A stretch of 64,000 bases of DNA, taken from NCBI RefSeq assembly GCF_900142375.1, contig NZ_FRAR01000014.1, positions 62,001 to 126,000 of the forward strand. Reading direction: 5' to 3'. A program made the position numbers and the translations under genes. This document shows positions 45,750 through 54,824 of this stretch, piece by piece. Under the pieces are notes generated by a model that ran no database searches, was not told where the DNA came from, and saw only the letters and a program-made list of their open reading frames with translations. Every line of letters begins with the position of its first letter. The stretch's first letter is position 1. This DNA comes from Desulforamulus aeronauticus DSM 10349. GTDB taxonomy: Bacteria; Bacillota; Desulfotomaculia; Desulfotomaculales; Desulfotomaculaceae.

Positions 45750-46280
45750 CTAAAACATGAGATTACAGATGATTATGGATGCAATTAATGTGGTAAAATC
45801 TGCCGCCAAACCGGAAGCCACGGCATAGCGGTATTTCCGAATGCCCACAGACCCAAAATAAAGCGTTAACACATAAAAGGTAGTATCACTGCTACCCTGC
45901 ATGGTGGAAGCCAACCGACCAATGAAGCTGTCTGGCCCGTGAGTTTTGATTATTTCTGTAGCAATCCCTAAGGCAGCTCCGCCGGATAATGGTCGCATGA
46001 CTGCATGGGGTAAAATATCAGCGGGGATACCAATCACACTGAGTATCGGGGACAGCCAGGAAGCCAGCAATTCCATGGCTCCCGAGGCCCGAAAAATGCT
46101 GACTGCCACCAACATGGCAGTAAGAAAGGGGATGGTCTTAATGGCAGTAGAAAAACCGGTTTCTGCACCTTCTACAAAGGTTTCAAAGACCGGTACCTTT
46201 CTTATAAAGGCTAGCAGAGGAATGACCAAAAGCATCACCGGTATGGCCCAACGGGAAATCTGGTTAATTAATTCATACAC
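45750..46280 (-). CDS. spmB: Spore maturation protein B
   Basis: 176 residues from a GTG at 46280 with AGGTGG upstream; a longer frame begins inside spmA and lacks a ribosome site. Nucleoside-recognition (gate) domain membrane protein: WAIPVMLLVIPLLAFIRKVP, VEGAETGFSTAIKTIPFLTA, DSFIGRLASTMQGSSDTTFY. Acts with SpmA in spore core dehydration. 7 bp after spmA. Confidence 0.93.
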   Translation of the reverse strand: MYELINQISRWAIPVMLLVIPLLAFIRKVPVFETFVEGAETGFSTAIKTIPFLTAMLVAVSIFRASGAMELLASWLSPILSVIGIPADILPHAVMRPLSGGAALGIATEIIKTHGPDSFIGRLASTMQGSSDTTFYVLTLYFGSVGIRKYRYAVASGLAADFTTLIASIIICNLMF

Positions 46281-46287
46281 AGTGCCA

Positions 46288-46875
46288 TCACCACCTATTC
46301 CGGTACAGGCCACGCAGCAGCCTATCCGCCAAAATAGCTACCAACATCCCACAGCAAGTAGCAAATACGGTGGTTCCCACAATTTCGGTAGGATTCTGGC
46401 TACCATACAACACACGGATACCGATAATGGTGGTGGGTATTAAGGTAATACAGCCGGTATTAATAGCCAAAAAAGTACACATAGCATCAGAAGCTGTATC
46501 TGATTGTTTATTTAACTTTTGTAATTCCTGCATAGCAATCAAACCCATTGGTGTGGCTGCATTACCAAGGCCAAGAATATTGGCACTAAGATTCATCACG
46601 ATAGCTCCCATAGCTGGGTGCTCTTTGGGAACACTGGGAAACAAAAAGGCGGTAACCGGCCTTACCAGTTTAGCCAATGCCTGCACCAATCCGGCGGCCT
46701 CTGCCAATTTCATAATGCCAAGCCAAAAGGTAATAATGGCAATCAAGCTGAGGGATGTTTTTACAGCCACCTGTGCCCCATCTAAGGCAGCCTTGGTCAC
46801 TACTTCGATGTTCCCCTGGGCGCCAGCTACCAGTATACCAAAAACCATCATAAATAACCAAACATAGTTTACCAA
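46288..46875 (-). CDS. spmA: Spore maturation protein A
   Basis: 195 residues from a TTG at 46875 next to a GGGGGG tract, 5 nt away; this gives the usual length. Membrane helices FMMVFGILVAGAQ, SLIAIITFWLGIMKLA; the motifs LSANILGLGNAATPMGLIAM and TLIPTTIIGIRVLYGSQ are typical. Partner of SpmB. Follows the histidine kinase by 51 bp. Confidence 0.93.
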   Translation of the reverse strand: MVNYVWLFMMVFGILVAGAQGNIEVVTKAALDGAQVAVKTSLSLIAIITFWLGIMKLAEAAGLVQALAKLVRPVTAFLFPSVPKEHPAMGAIVMNLSANILGLGNAATPMGLIAMQELQKLNKQSDTASDAMCTFLAINTGCITLIPTTIIGIRVLYGSQNPTEIVGTTVFATCCGMLVAILADRLLRGLYRNRW

Positions 46876-46926
46876 AATATCCCCCCCTTGTCCTCTTACT
46901 CCAGTATTATGAGGGGGGTTGGCCAA

Positions 46927-48660
46927 TTAGAACTGGATGTCCACCGGCAGGTAAATGCAAAAGGAGGTACCTTCTCCCAGTCGACTTTTAACCTCCATGC
47001 GACCGTGATGCCGATCAATAATGGCGTAGGAGATAGACAACCCAAGACCCGTACCTGTGTCCTTGGTAGTATAAAAGGGCGTACCCAGTTTATCTAAATC
47101 TTCCTGGGAAATGCCTGGACCATCATCAATTACACGTAGGCATGCTTCTTTATCTTTGTATAGATATTCTGTAACTATGGTGATGGTACCGGAAACCGTA
47201 GAGGCTTGTAGAGCATTTTGGCATAAGTTTAATAACACTTGTTTAATTTGACCTATATCAATAACAATGAGCGGTAACTCTTGCAATTTAGTGATTATCT
47301 TAACCCCGCGCAAAAATGCCTGTGATTCAAAGATGCGGATAAACTGAATGACTAAGTCATTCAAAGAACACTGCTGCATTTGGGGAGGTTTTGGTCTGGC
47401 TAATTGAAGAAAATTGTTAATGAAACTGTCTGCTTGATCAATTTCTTGAATCATAATCTCCATATATTCTTTTAAGGAACTATTTTTGCAATCCATCCTT
47501 TCACGAATTAGTTGGGCAAATCCCCGTACCGAGGTAAGGGGGTTGCGAATTTCGTGTGCCACTCCCGCGGCCATCTGGCCAATTACCGCTAATTTTTCCT
47601 GTTCTCGTATCCGCGCTTCCTGCCGACGCATTAAGGTTACATCAGTATAAATACCGATAGCTCCTGCTACAGCATTATTCTCGTCCCGAAAAAGGCTGGT
47701 ATTCACTAAAAGATTGATATCATGATGGCCATTTGTACAGTTACACTCAAGGTTCGTGAAGGGTCTTTCTTCGCGTATAGTACGAACCAGAAAGGATTCG
47801 TCACGGGAACATTTAGGAGACCTAAGACAGTGAAATTTCTTACCTACTGCCTCACTGGCCGGGGCATCCCATATTTTTTCAGCTGCTTTATTAAAGAAGG
47901 TGACCACACAATCTTTATTTATAATAAGTACCCCCTGGGACATGGCATTAAAAATGATTTCTCGTTGCTGTATAAGCTGACTTAAATTATTGCTGATTTC
48001 TTGCAGTTGACTGGCCATTTGTCTTTGGATATATCTAGCCTCCACCGCTTTGGCCGCTGCCACAGTGATGCTGAAAGTGTAGGGACCTTCCATACCACAA
48101 GGAACACTAACCTGGATCACAGCGAGCATATTACCCTGCCCATCCAATATGGGGGCACCCACTGAGGTCCATTGTTGAAGTGCTTGTACATAGTGTTCCG
48201 CACCAATGACCGTCAGAGGGACGCCGGTGGCTAATACCGAACCGATTGCATTATTACCGACAAACCTTTCGGCAAAACAAGTACCCGGTATGAAATGCAT
48301 CTTTTGAGCAGAGTCTTGATCGCTATCTACATGGAGGACATAGCCTTCATGGTCTGCCAATAAAATGTAATAGGAGGAACTGTGAGTACATACGGTCTTT
48401 TTAATCGTCTCCAAGTGAGGCTCATAGAGAGTAAATAGCTCCTGAATCCTAGCTCTTCTACCCGCTAGCTCCGACTCTGATAGTATATTAAATGACAATT
48501 TATGGGGGGCAATACCATACTCTTTCGATCGTTGCCATCCCCTCATGGTTTCTACAAAAACGCTATCTTCATTAATGGGTTCACCATTAACAAATTTTTC
48601 CCACTTATGAAACAAAAGTGGTTGGTTTAAACGAGGGATTGAGATTAATCTATCGATCAC
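46927..48660 (-). CDS. PAS sensor histidine kinase
   Basis: 577 residues; GTG start at 48660 with GGAGG 8 nt away. No membrane helix, so cytosolic. N-terminal GAF-like ligand domain (about residues 60-215, as in AcoR-type activators), a coiled linker, then a PAS domain (about 235-345) that has a cysteine cluster FHCLRSPKCSRDE and ECNCTNGHHD. HisKA carries the phosphorylated His in VAHEIRNPLTSVRGFAQL; HATPase has NLCQNALQAS, DDGPGISQ and GTGLGLSISYAI. Related to sporulation-initiating kinases; no response regulator nearby. Confidence 0.9.
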   Translation of the reverse strand: MIDRLISIPRLNQPLLFHKWEKFVNGEPINEDSVFVETMRGWQRSKEYGIAPHKLSFNILSESELAGRRARIQELFTLYEPHLETIKKTVCTHSSSYYILLADHEGYVLHVDSDQDSAQKMHFIPGTCFAERFVGNNAIGSVLATGVPLTVIGAEHYVQALQQWTSVGAPILDGQGNMLAVIQVSVPCGMEGPYTFSITVAAAKAVEARYIQRQMASQLQEISNNLSQLIQQREIIFNAMSQGVLIINKDCVVTFFNKAAEKIWDAPASEAVGKKFHCLRSPKCSRDESFLVRTIREERPFTNLECNCTNGHHDINLLVNTSLFRDENNAVAGAIGIYTDVTLMRRQEARIREQEKLAVIGQMAAGVAHEIRNPLTSVRGFAQLIRERMDCKNSSLKEYMEIMIQEIDQADSFINNFLQLARPKPPQMQQCSLNDLVIQFIRIFESQAFLRGVKIITKLQELPLIVIDIGQIKQVLLNLCQNALQASTVSGTITIVTEYLYKDKEACLRVIDDGPGISQEDLDKLGTPFYTTKDTGTGLGLSISYAIIDRHHGRMEVKSRLGEGTSFCIYLPVDIQF

Positions 48661-48750
48661 GGGAAAACCTCCATTACCAAATTATTCTTACATAACTTGG
48701 AATTTCAAGTTGCTTCGACAAACACACCAGTTATCCCTTTTTTGGTAACA

Positions 48751-48775
48751 AAAAAAGTGGGTTTCCCCACTTTTT
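48751..48775 (-). terminator. Terminator after the gerW-like gene
   Basis: AAAAAGTGGG/CCCCACTTTTT, T-run on both strands. Confidence 0.75.
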
Positions 48776-48779
48776 ACCT

Positions 48780-49211
48780 CTACACAATTGGTTGTGTTCC
48801 TGGAGTTTCCGTAGTCGCTGAATTATGACCACATCGGTTAAACATGCTTTGGATCTGATTCAACATCTGAGGTGCTGCATCAATCAATCGATCATACAAA
48901 GCATGGTTGTCATCCACTGGTAGCAGACGTATTTGTCCATTGCCAACTACTAAAAAGCCCATAGGTTGCACCGAAACACCTGCACCACTGCCACCACCAA
49001 AGGGCCCGTTAGAGGACTCACCATCTTTACTACCACCCATACCATACTCCCCACCGCCGGCAGCAAAACCACATGCCACCCGGGAAATAGGAATAATTAC
49101 ACTGCCATCAGGGGTTTCTACGGGATCACCCACTACTGTATTTACATCAACCATTTCCTTGATACTCTCCATGGCAGTTTTCATTAAACCTTCTATTGGA
49201 TGCTCTGCCAA
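48780..49211 (-). CDS. gerW: GerW/YtfJ family sporulation protein
   Basis: 143 residues. The family motif is clear: HPIEGLMKTAMESIKEMVDV, VVGDPVETPDGSVIIPISRV, GFAAGGGEYG, GGSGAGVSVQPMGFLVV. Needed for spore germination with L-alanine in Bacillus. Alone in its direction, with a terminator after it. Confidence 0.93.
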   Translation of the reverse strand: MAEHPIEGLMKTAMESIKEMVDVNTVVGDPVETPDGSVIIPISRVACGFAAGGGEYGMGGSKDGESSNGPFGGGSGAGVSVQPMGFLVVGNGQIRLLPVDDNHALYDRLIDAAPQMLNQIQSMFNRCGHNSATTETPGTQPIV

Positions 49212-49291
49212 GGTAATTCACCCCCCGTCTAAATGCCTTTTTTTCACTTTCAGCAATTATAAAATTTCTATTGATGAAAGTACAAGAAAAA

Positions 49292-49933
49292 CTAAAGCTT
49301 CCACTGGCGTCTAAAGACTTGGCGCAAGCCAGGTTTTTCTAACAATAACTTGAAACCTGTAACCATAATATGACCAACTCGAATTTTAAATATGCAATCT
49401 AAATAGGTCGTAAAGCCTTCTTTTTTAAAGTTAGGTTCCACCCTAAGTTCCGGTGGCGACCAGCCAGAGGCAATTTTTCGATAAAAAAACGAGGTAGCAC
49501 CACCCATGAATGCCCAGGCGATGCCAGTTAAAAGCCCTGTAGCTGCTGCATCGGAAGTGCCAATGCCAGTTCGCCAAACAAATCGTTCCAGTCGTAAATG
49601 CCGTAAAAAGTTATTTATATGGGTTCTAATTCTTTTTAGATAGGGCCACCACTCTTCAATCATCCGCAGAGCATCCTGAATACTATCAATACTAAATTTA
49701 CTCGAACGTCCCATCAATTCTTGGGAACTATCTCCACCTGTTTCCAACTCTGTTCGAGTGGTTAGTGATATTTGGGTAAGTTTTTGCTCCAGGACAAGCA
49801 CCGGAACCTCTATCTTATAATTGATAAATCCCCAGAAAAAAAATTCTAGACTGATCGTGTCGTCATCCTGAGAACGTAAATATTTAAAATGAATCTTAAG
49901 CCAAGAACAGAAGACCAAAGCCAGTAACAACAC
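49292..49933 (-). CDS. DUF2953-family membrane protein
   Basis: 213 residues from a GTG at 49933. Extending upstream in frame to a CTG at 49963 would give a fuller N-terminal membrane helix (LLTIITLTSIVLLLALVF) and place AAAGGAG 11 nt before it; the true start may be there. DUF2953 hallmarks: RLERFVWRTGIGTSDAAATG, LLTGIAWAFMG and a C-terminal EKPGLRQVFRRQWKL. Often next to gerW; function unknown. Confidence 0.85.
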   Translation of the reverse strand: MLLLALVFCSWLKIHFKYLRSQDDDTISLEFFFWGFINYKIEVPVLVLEQKLTQISLTTRTELETGGDSSQELMGRSSKFSIDSIQDALRMIEEWWPYLKRIRTHINNFLRHLRLERFVWRTGIGTSDAAATGLLTGIAWAFMGGATSFFYRKIASGWSPPELRVEPNFKKEGFTTYLDCIFKIRVGHIMVTGFKLLLEKPGLRQVFRRQWKL

Positions 49934-49993
49934 GATAGATGTCAGTGTAATAATTGTTAACAGACTTTGGTCAACTCCTTTCTTGGGGCACTT

Positions 49994-50096
49994 CTTAGGG
50001 GTTAGCCATTGGCCCTTAGCCCAAGTATCGGGCCTACCTCTTCAACATCAATACTCAAAGAGCTAAAGGCTCAAAGGCCAATAGTTTGACCCCTAA
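49994..50096. repeat. Inverted repeat sharing a 17-bp motif with the aroA-tyrA gap
   Basis: Left arm TTAGGGGTTAGCCATTGGCC (49994-50013) and right arm around 50070-50095 (GGCCAATAG ... ACCCCTAA) are imperfect complements about 57 bp apart. TTAGCCATTGGCCCTTA (50002-50018) occurs exactly at 38915-38931. Confidence 0.6.
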
Positions 50097-50114
50097 CCTA
50101 CAACCCAAGGTTAC

Positions 50115-50993
50115 CTACGGTGCTCCGACAGTTTCTGGCTCAGTGCTGGAACTGGGTAGTAGAGTCACCGGTACCGAAATCATGTCCTTTTCTACGCCGC
50201 CTTCACCAACAACAAAAGCTTCAACAGAGGCCTTTTCCTCTTTTACTGGTGAACTAAAGCTAACGGTAGTGTTAAATTTACCATTTTGTATCGACACGGG
50301 TTTCTCCGCTAGGGTTGAACCAGTGGCATCCTTTAGGCGAACCCTTACTGTTCCTTCAATTCCATTGGCGGTACCGGATACCTGTAGCGGCCCTTTTACC
50401 TGCTGACCCGGTTTAGGGCTATCCAGCTTTAAACCTTTCTCTGCCGGTTGGCTAGTGCCTCCCTGAGGGGGTGCCGGTTTTGCAGGGGTTACGGGTGCCG
50501 TGATCGGGGCAGGGGCTTTTTCTTTTTCAATCTCAAAGCCAAGGGCCTTAACAGGGCGATCAATGGTAAAGGCCACCACCAAAGGCTTTTCTGTATCAAC
50601 CTTTTTCTCTGTGGGAAGGTTAGCTGCCGCCGCCAAATATCGTAGTTTCACATTAACCCAGTCAAAATCATTGGCTGGTATCCGTCGTTCAATCTCGGCA
50701 ACTTGGATACCTCTGCCAACGGGTAGATTTCTCTGGCTTACCACCACGTAGTTACGATTATCCACCGTAGTCCAGGTAGCAAAGTGACTGTCCTTTAAAG
50801 TCTTAGCTAAGCTTTGCACAATTTCCGGTGCCTTATCAAAATCGATAGTCTCAAAGGTTATACTGGAAACATCCGGTACCACAATGGTTTGAGGCTTCGG
50901 TTCCGGCTCCGGTTTCTTGGCTGCTGTACAGCCGAAAGAAACTAAGAGTAGTACTGCCAGACCCAAACACAAAAGCCCAGTTAACTTACGCAT
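50115..50993 (-). CDS. Lipoprotein with Gmad2 domain
   Basis: 292 residues from an ATG at 50993 after GGAGGG. The signal peptide ends in the lipobox VSFGC (residues about 20-25). A middle domain of unknown type (about 40-150) precedes a Pro/Ala linker and a C-terminal Gmad2 immunoglobulin-like domain (about 205-290, KPGQQVKGPLQVSGTANGIE). Gmad2 proteins occur in spore germination and cell-wall contexts. Exported, lipid-anchored; role inferred only. Confidence 0.85.
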   Translation of the reverse strand: MRKLTGLLCLGLAVLLLVSFGCTAAKKPEPEPKPQTIVVPDVSSITFETIDFDKAPEIVQSLAKTLKDSHFATWTTVDNRNYVVVSQRNLPVGRGIQVAEIERRIPANDFDWVNVKLRYLAAAANLPTEKKVDTEKPLVVAFTIDRPVKALGFEIEKEKAPAPITAPVTPAKPAPPQGGTSQPAEKGLKLDSPKPGQQVKGPLQVSGTANGIEGTVRVRLKDATGSTLAEKPVSIQNGKFNTTVSFSSPVKEEKASVEAFVVGEGGVEKDMISVPVTLLPSSSTEPETVGAP

Positions 50994-51120
50994 AAAAGTT
51001 CCCTCCAAGTGTTTTTAGTTACTATTGTTAGCAATTTTTGGGGAAATATGCACTATTCGTCAAATTATCTATTCTTGTGGTAAAATTAATAGAAACTATT
51101 AACAAAGGTTGCGATTGCCT

Positions 51121-51324
51121 ATGATAACTATCCTTGGCATTTTTCTATTACTGCTTGGTTTAGTCGGTGCCTTCGTTATGCTCCTGTTGGCTATCCGGTC
51201 GATGTCTGCCAGCTACCCTATCCAATGTAAAAAGTGCGGCCATTCCCTGGAAATTCCTACCCAGCCTGGGGAGTATTGCTGCCCGTCCTGCGGGGTTCCC
51301 CTCGCCAAGGTGGAAGAAAAGTAA
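51121..51324 (+). CDS. Small membrane protein with C-terminal zinc ribbon
   Basis: 67 residues from ATG 51121; a TTG at 51115 has better spacing (6 nt) to AAAGG and may be the true start. One long N-terminal helix (ITILGIFLLLLGLVGAFVML), then CKKCGHSLEIPTQPGEYCC and PSCGVPL, a zinc-ribbon with CxxC...CxxC. Divergent from the Gmad2 lipoprotein. A terminator follows. Confidence 0.75.
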   Translation: MITILGIFLLLLGLVGAFVMLLLAIRSMSASYPIQCKKCGHSLEIPTQPGEYCCPSCGVPLAKVEEK

Positions 51325-51327
51325 ACT

Positions 51328-51370
51328 AAAAAAGAAGTGTCGCAAAAAAATTTTGCAACACTTCTTTTTT
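51328..51370. terminator. Terminator after the zinc-ribbon gene
   Basis: AAAAAAGAAGTGT/ACACTTCTTTTTT with inner GCAAAA/TTTTGC stem. Confidence 0.8.
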
Positions 51371-51372
51371 AG

Positions 51373-51835
51373 TTGGCGCAAGCGAATTTTTACTAATTGC
51401 ATTCCTTATATAATTGAACCATCAAAACTTGGCAAAAATCCCAAAGAGGGATATCTAGATTGGGATGAAATAATAACTTATCCATTCGGTCACCTCCCAA
51501 AACTGCGGGACAGGGATTTTGTTTCAAAATCGAAAGATTTTGAATAATGATAAACCGGCCATAGGCAATAAGTGGTTCGTTTGTAAAGTAACCTTTGAAA
51601 TTGACATATTACTAGGTTGAATTTAGCCGAGGAAATGATACCATAATATTAAGATTCCCTCCTCTGGTTATTAATGGGTTTGTGCGTACTAAACCAATCT
51701 GTGATCAGAGGTCAGAAATCCTTTTTCCATTTCAACTTTTTGACTAATTTGTCTTAATTCCAGTAATCATAAGGCTTTCTGGTGTTTGGGATTAATTAAG
51801 TGCAAATTTAGGATATATAGTTGAGAGGATTGAAA
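51373..51835 (+). other. Intergenic with a possible gene fragment
   Basis: 51390-51547 reads as an open frame with protein-like end (IIEPSKLGKNPKEGYLDWDE then PFGHLPKLRDRD), but it has no start or ribosome site of its own and begins within the terminator. It may be a decayed C-terminus. 51548-51820 is AT-rich with no gene seen; it presumably contains the promoter of the following lipoprotein. Confidence 0.3.
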
Positions 51836-52381
51836 ATGAAACTCACGAAAACAAGAATACGCACGCTCGTCATGGTGTTTGGGATGTTGACCCTCGCGGC
51901 TTGTTCAAACAGCACCGCGCCGAGCGGCCAAACGACGCCTCTACCCTCGACGACGGGAGTTGTTGAACAGGCGCAATCGGGAGCATCCGTACCGGATAAT
52001 CTGGTACAGCCAATACCGGAAGATTTAATAAAAGATTTTGCAGATTCCGTCGAATTTGACAATGAAAAAGGCATATTAAGTTTTACAGTACCAAAAGGGC
52101 TTCCTCCCGAATACTCTTTTTCTATCTGGGTCGGCGGTCGTATAAAGATGGGTGATGGCGGCGGCATGAGTGTCCATCCTTTCGGTGCGGAAAGTGAGAA
52201 CAACAGTTGGGAGGCGGGGAAAACTTACAGCTATGAATTTGAGGAAGATTCGTTTCTTGAAGCCTCAATCGTATTCGACGTTCAAATAAACAGAACCCCC
52301 GAAATTTTACACGAAATAGCAATCGGCGTAGATGAAAACGGCAATATCAGTATTTCAAAAATCTTTAGCATACGAAAATAG
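51836..52381 (+). CDS. Predicted lipoprotein
   Basis: 181 residues, ATG at 51836 preceded by GAGAGG. The signal peptide MKLTKTRIRTLVMVFGMLTL ends in the lipobox LAAC. A Ser/Thr/Pro-rich linker (to about residue 50) and a beta-rich domain follow (GILSFTVPKGLPPEYSFSIW, GGRIKMGDGGGMSVHPFG). No family recognised. Faces the scpB end through a shared terminator. Confidence 0.8.
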   Translation: MKLTKTRIRTLVMVFGMLTLAACSNSTAPSGQTTPLPSTTGVVEQAQSGASVPDNLVQPIPEDLIKDFADSVEFDNEKGILSFTVPKGLPPEYSFSIWVGGRIKMGDGGGMSVHPFGAESENNSWEAGKTYSYEFEEDSFLEASIVFDVQINRTPEILHEIAIGVDENGNISISKIFSIRK

Positions 52382-52450
52382 AGCCATTGTTGTTAAAGAA
52401 GCAAAAAATTTAAAAACGTGCCGACAGCTTTGTCTGCAGGAGTGTATGAA

Positions 52451-52500
52451 CAAGGGGACAGGGACCTTGTTTTAGAAACATAATCCCTGTCCCCTTGCTT
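52451..52500. terminator. Terminator between lipoprotein and scpB
   Basis: CAAGGGGACAGGGA/TCCCTGTCCCCTTG, 14-bp stem with 19-nt loop, convergent genes on both sides. Confidence 0.75.
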
Positions 52501-52501
52501 T

Positions 52502-53050
52502 TTATTCTTCTATAAACTCCAGTTCTTCTACCAGAAATTCCTCCAGCGGAGGGAGCTCTGTAAGATCCTTTAAGCCAAAATGTTTTAAAAAATCCAAAGT
52601 AGTTCCATAGAGAACCGGGCGCCCCGGTCCCTCCCGTCTGCCCTTCTCCTCAATCAAATTTCTTTCCTGTAAGGTACTGATGGGTGAATCTACCTTAACA
52701 CCTCGGATTAGTTCCAGCTCAGTTTTAGTGATCGGCTGTCGATAAGCAATAATCGCCAACGTTTCAACAGCCGCCCGGGATAGTCCAGTGCCGCTTTTAC
52801 GATACAGTCGCTCCACATAGGGAGCATATTCCGGCTTGGTAGACATTTGCCAGGTTTCGGCAGTTTCTAGCAGCTTTAGCCCCCCGGGTCTAGCTTCATA
52901 TTCCTCGGCTAACTCCTGTAGTAATTCTTTGGTATCTTCTAAATCAACTTCCACAATACGCGCCAAGGCTTGTACAGTGAGTGGTTCACTGGCCACAAAC
53001 AAAAGTGTTTCCAAAGCTGCCTTGGTTTGGTCTTTAAATAAAACCACCAA
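52502..53050 (-). CDS. scpB: Segregation and condensation protein B
   Basis: 182 residues, two winged helices: ALETLLFVASEPLTVQALAR, and RAAVETLAIIAYRQPITKTELE with IRGVKVDSPISTLQERNLI. Works with ScpA and SMC in chromosome condensation. 2 bp after scpA. Confidence 0.94.
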   Translation of the reverse strand: MVVLFKDQTKAALETLLFVASEPLTVQALARIVEVDLEDTKELLQELAEEYEARPGGLKLLETAETWQMSTKPEYAPYVERLYRKSGTGLSRAAVETLAIIAYRQPITKTELELIRGVKVDSPISTLQERNLIEEKGRREGPGRPVLYGTTLDFLKHFGLKDLTELPPLEEFLVEELEFIEE

Positions 53051-53052
53051 TA

Positions 53053-53808
53053 CTATGCCTCCTCAGTTAACTCCTGAGTACGACGGGAGATGACAATATC
53101 ACTAAAGGGGTTCCTTTGCTCCACAGAAATTTGACCCGATTTTAGCAGTTCTAACACGGCTAAAAAGGTAACAATCATTTCTGAACGAGTGGTATCTTCG
53201 GAAAACATCCTGCTGAAACTCATACCACGAGGGTGGAGCACTAGCAGGGTTAGTAGTTGTCTCATCTTTTCCGGTACCTGAATTTCTTCCCGGGTAATTT
53301 CTCCGGGAATTGTCAGGCCAGCCCCCGCCTTTTTTAGTACCTGCTGCAAGGACGCCAACAGGAGATCCAATGTAACCCCTCTCAGGGGGTCCCTGGGGGA
53401 AAACAAGTGCTGGTATAACTCCAAAGAATTGTTTCTGGTGTACACCTTACCAGCCTGTCTCTCCTGGGTTTTTAAATAGGATGCTACCTCTTTAAACTTC
53501 CTATATTCTAACAACCGCTGTACCAATTCTTCCCGGGGGTCCGGGCCTTCTTCCTCTGCATCTCCCTGACCCTTAGGCGTACGGGGCAACAACATCCTGG
53601 CCTTAATGGAAACCAAGGTGGCTGCCATGACTAAAAACTCACTAGCTACATCCATATCAAGATTTTGCATATCTTCAATATAAACCAGATATTGCGCTGT
53701 AATCTCCGCAATTGGAATATCGTAGATGTTAATTTGGTCTTTGTCAATTAAGTGCAACAACAGGTCCAGGGGACCTTCGAAGGCGGATAGTTTTACTGCA
53801 TAGGACAT
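53053..53808 (-). CDS. scpA: Segregation and condensation protein A
   Basis: 251 residues. Kleisin N-terminus LSAFEGPLDLLLHLIDKDQI, NIYDIPIAEITAQYL and FLVMAATLVSIKARMLLP; C-terminus VTFLAVLELLKSGQISVEQ, winged helix. Bridges the SMC heads. Between trpS and scpB. Confidence 0.95.
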   Translation of the reverse strand: MSYAVKLSAFEGPLDLLLHLIDKDQINIYDIPIAEITAQYLVYIEDMQNLDMDVASEFLVMAATLVSIKARMLLPRTPKGQGDAEEEGPDPREELVQRLLEYRKFKEVASYLKTQERQAGKVYTRNNSLELYQHLFSPRDPLRGVTLDLLLASLQQVLKKAGAGLTIPGEITREEIQVPEKMRQLLTLLVLHPRGMSFSRMFSEDTTRSEMIVTFLAVLELLKSGQISVEQRNPFSDIVISRRTQELTEEA

Positions 53809-53816
53809 GGTTTCAC

Positions 53817-54806
53817 CTACCCAAATATCGCCGCTCTCACTTCTTCCATAGTCTGTCTTGCCGCTGCACGGGCCTTTTCGTCCCCAGCCCTGAGAATTTC
53901 ATCAATGTAGCCTTTTTTAGTCAATATTTGTTCCCGACGTTCCCGAATGGGGCTTAACTGGTCTTCTAGGGAACTGGCTAATTGTTTCTTGCAGGCTACA
54001 CAGCCGATGGAACCGGCCTTGCACTCGGTTTCAATACCTTCCAGCAAATCGGCGTTATAGAGACGGTGGAACTTATGCACCACACAAACCTGTGGGTTGC
54101 CGGGATCGGTCTTACGAATGCGAGCAGGATCCGTGACCATTTGGTTAACATTCTTTTTAATCTCTTCTGCGTTAGCTCCAATGGAAATATAGTTATGATA
54201 GCTTTTGCTCATTTTGGCTCCGTCAACACCCGGTAAAACAGCCACCTCTTTATTAATAATCCCCTGAGGTTCGGGAAATACCGATTTAAACTGATAGTTA
54301 AACCGCCGAGCCACTTCCCTGGTTAATTCAATATGAGGCAGTTGGTCTTCCCCCACCGGTACAGCGTTGGCTCTATAGACCAAAATATCTGCCGCCTGTA
54401 ACAAGGGATAACCGAGAAAACCGTAGGTATTGATATCCTTACCCATCTCCCCTAGTTTTTGAACTTGGTCTTTATAGGTAGGCACCCGCTCCAACCAGGA
54501 CAAGGGGGTTACCATAGAAAACATGAGATGTAATTCTGCGTGTTCCAGAACGCTGGATTGACGAAAAATCACACTTTTCTCCGGATCTATGCCTGTAGCT
54601 AACCAATCTGCCACCATTTCTATTGTATTGGGATAAACCTCTTTGGCCTCCTCCCAACCAGTGGTAATGGCATGCCAATCCGCGACCATAAAGAAACAGT
54701 TATATTCATCCTGCAAACGCACCCAGTTATTGAGTACGCTCTGGTGGCCCAGGTGAAGTCGACCGGTAGGTCTCATGCCGCTTAAAATTATGCCTTTGGT
54801 TGCCAT
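53817..54806 (-). CDS. trpS: Tryptophanyl-tRNA synthetase
   Basis: 329 residues, class I fold. The HIGH-type motif is RPTGRLHLGHQSVL; KMSKS is GAKMSKSYHN. C-terminal cysteines CKAGSIGCVACKKQL may bind zinc, as seen in some bacterial enzymes. Charges tRNA-Trp. Only 18 bp separate it from the protease gene upstream, leaving no room for a T-box leader. Confidence 0.96.
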   Translation of the reverse strand: MATKGIILSGMRPTGRLHLGHQSVLNNWVRLQDEYNCFFMVADWHAITTGWEEAKEVYPNTIEMVADWLATGIDPEKSVIFRQSSVLEHAELHLMFSMVTPLSWLERVPTYKDQVQKLGEMGKDINTYGFLGYPLLQAADILVYRANAVPVGEDQLPHIELTREVARRFNYQFKSVFPEPQGIINKEVAVLPGVDGAKMSKSYHNYISIGANAEEIKKNVNQMVTDPARIRKTDPGNPQVCVVHKFHRLYNADLLEGIETECKAGSIGCVACKKQLASSLEDQLSPIRERREQILTKKGYIDEILRAGDEKARAAARQTMEEVRAAIFG

Positions 54807-54824
54807 TGTTAAAACTCCTTCTGT

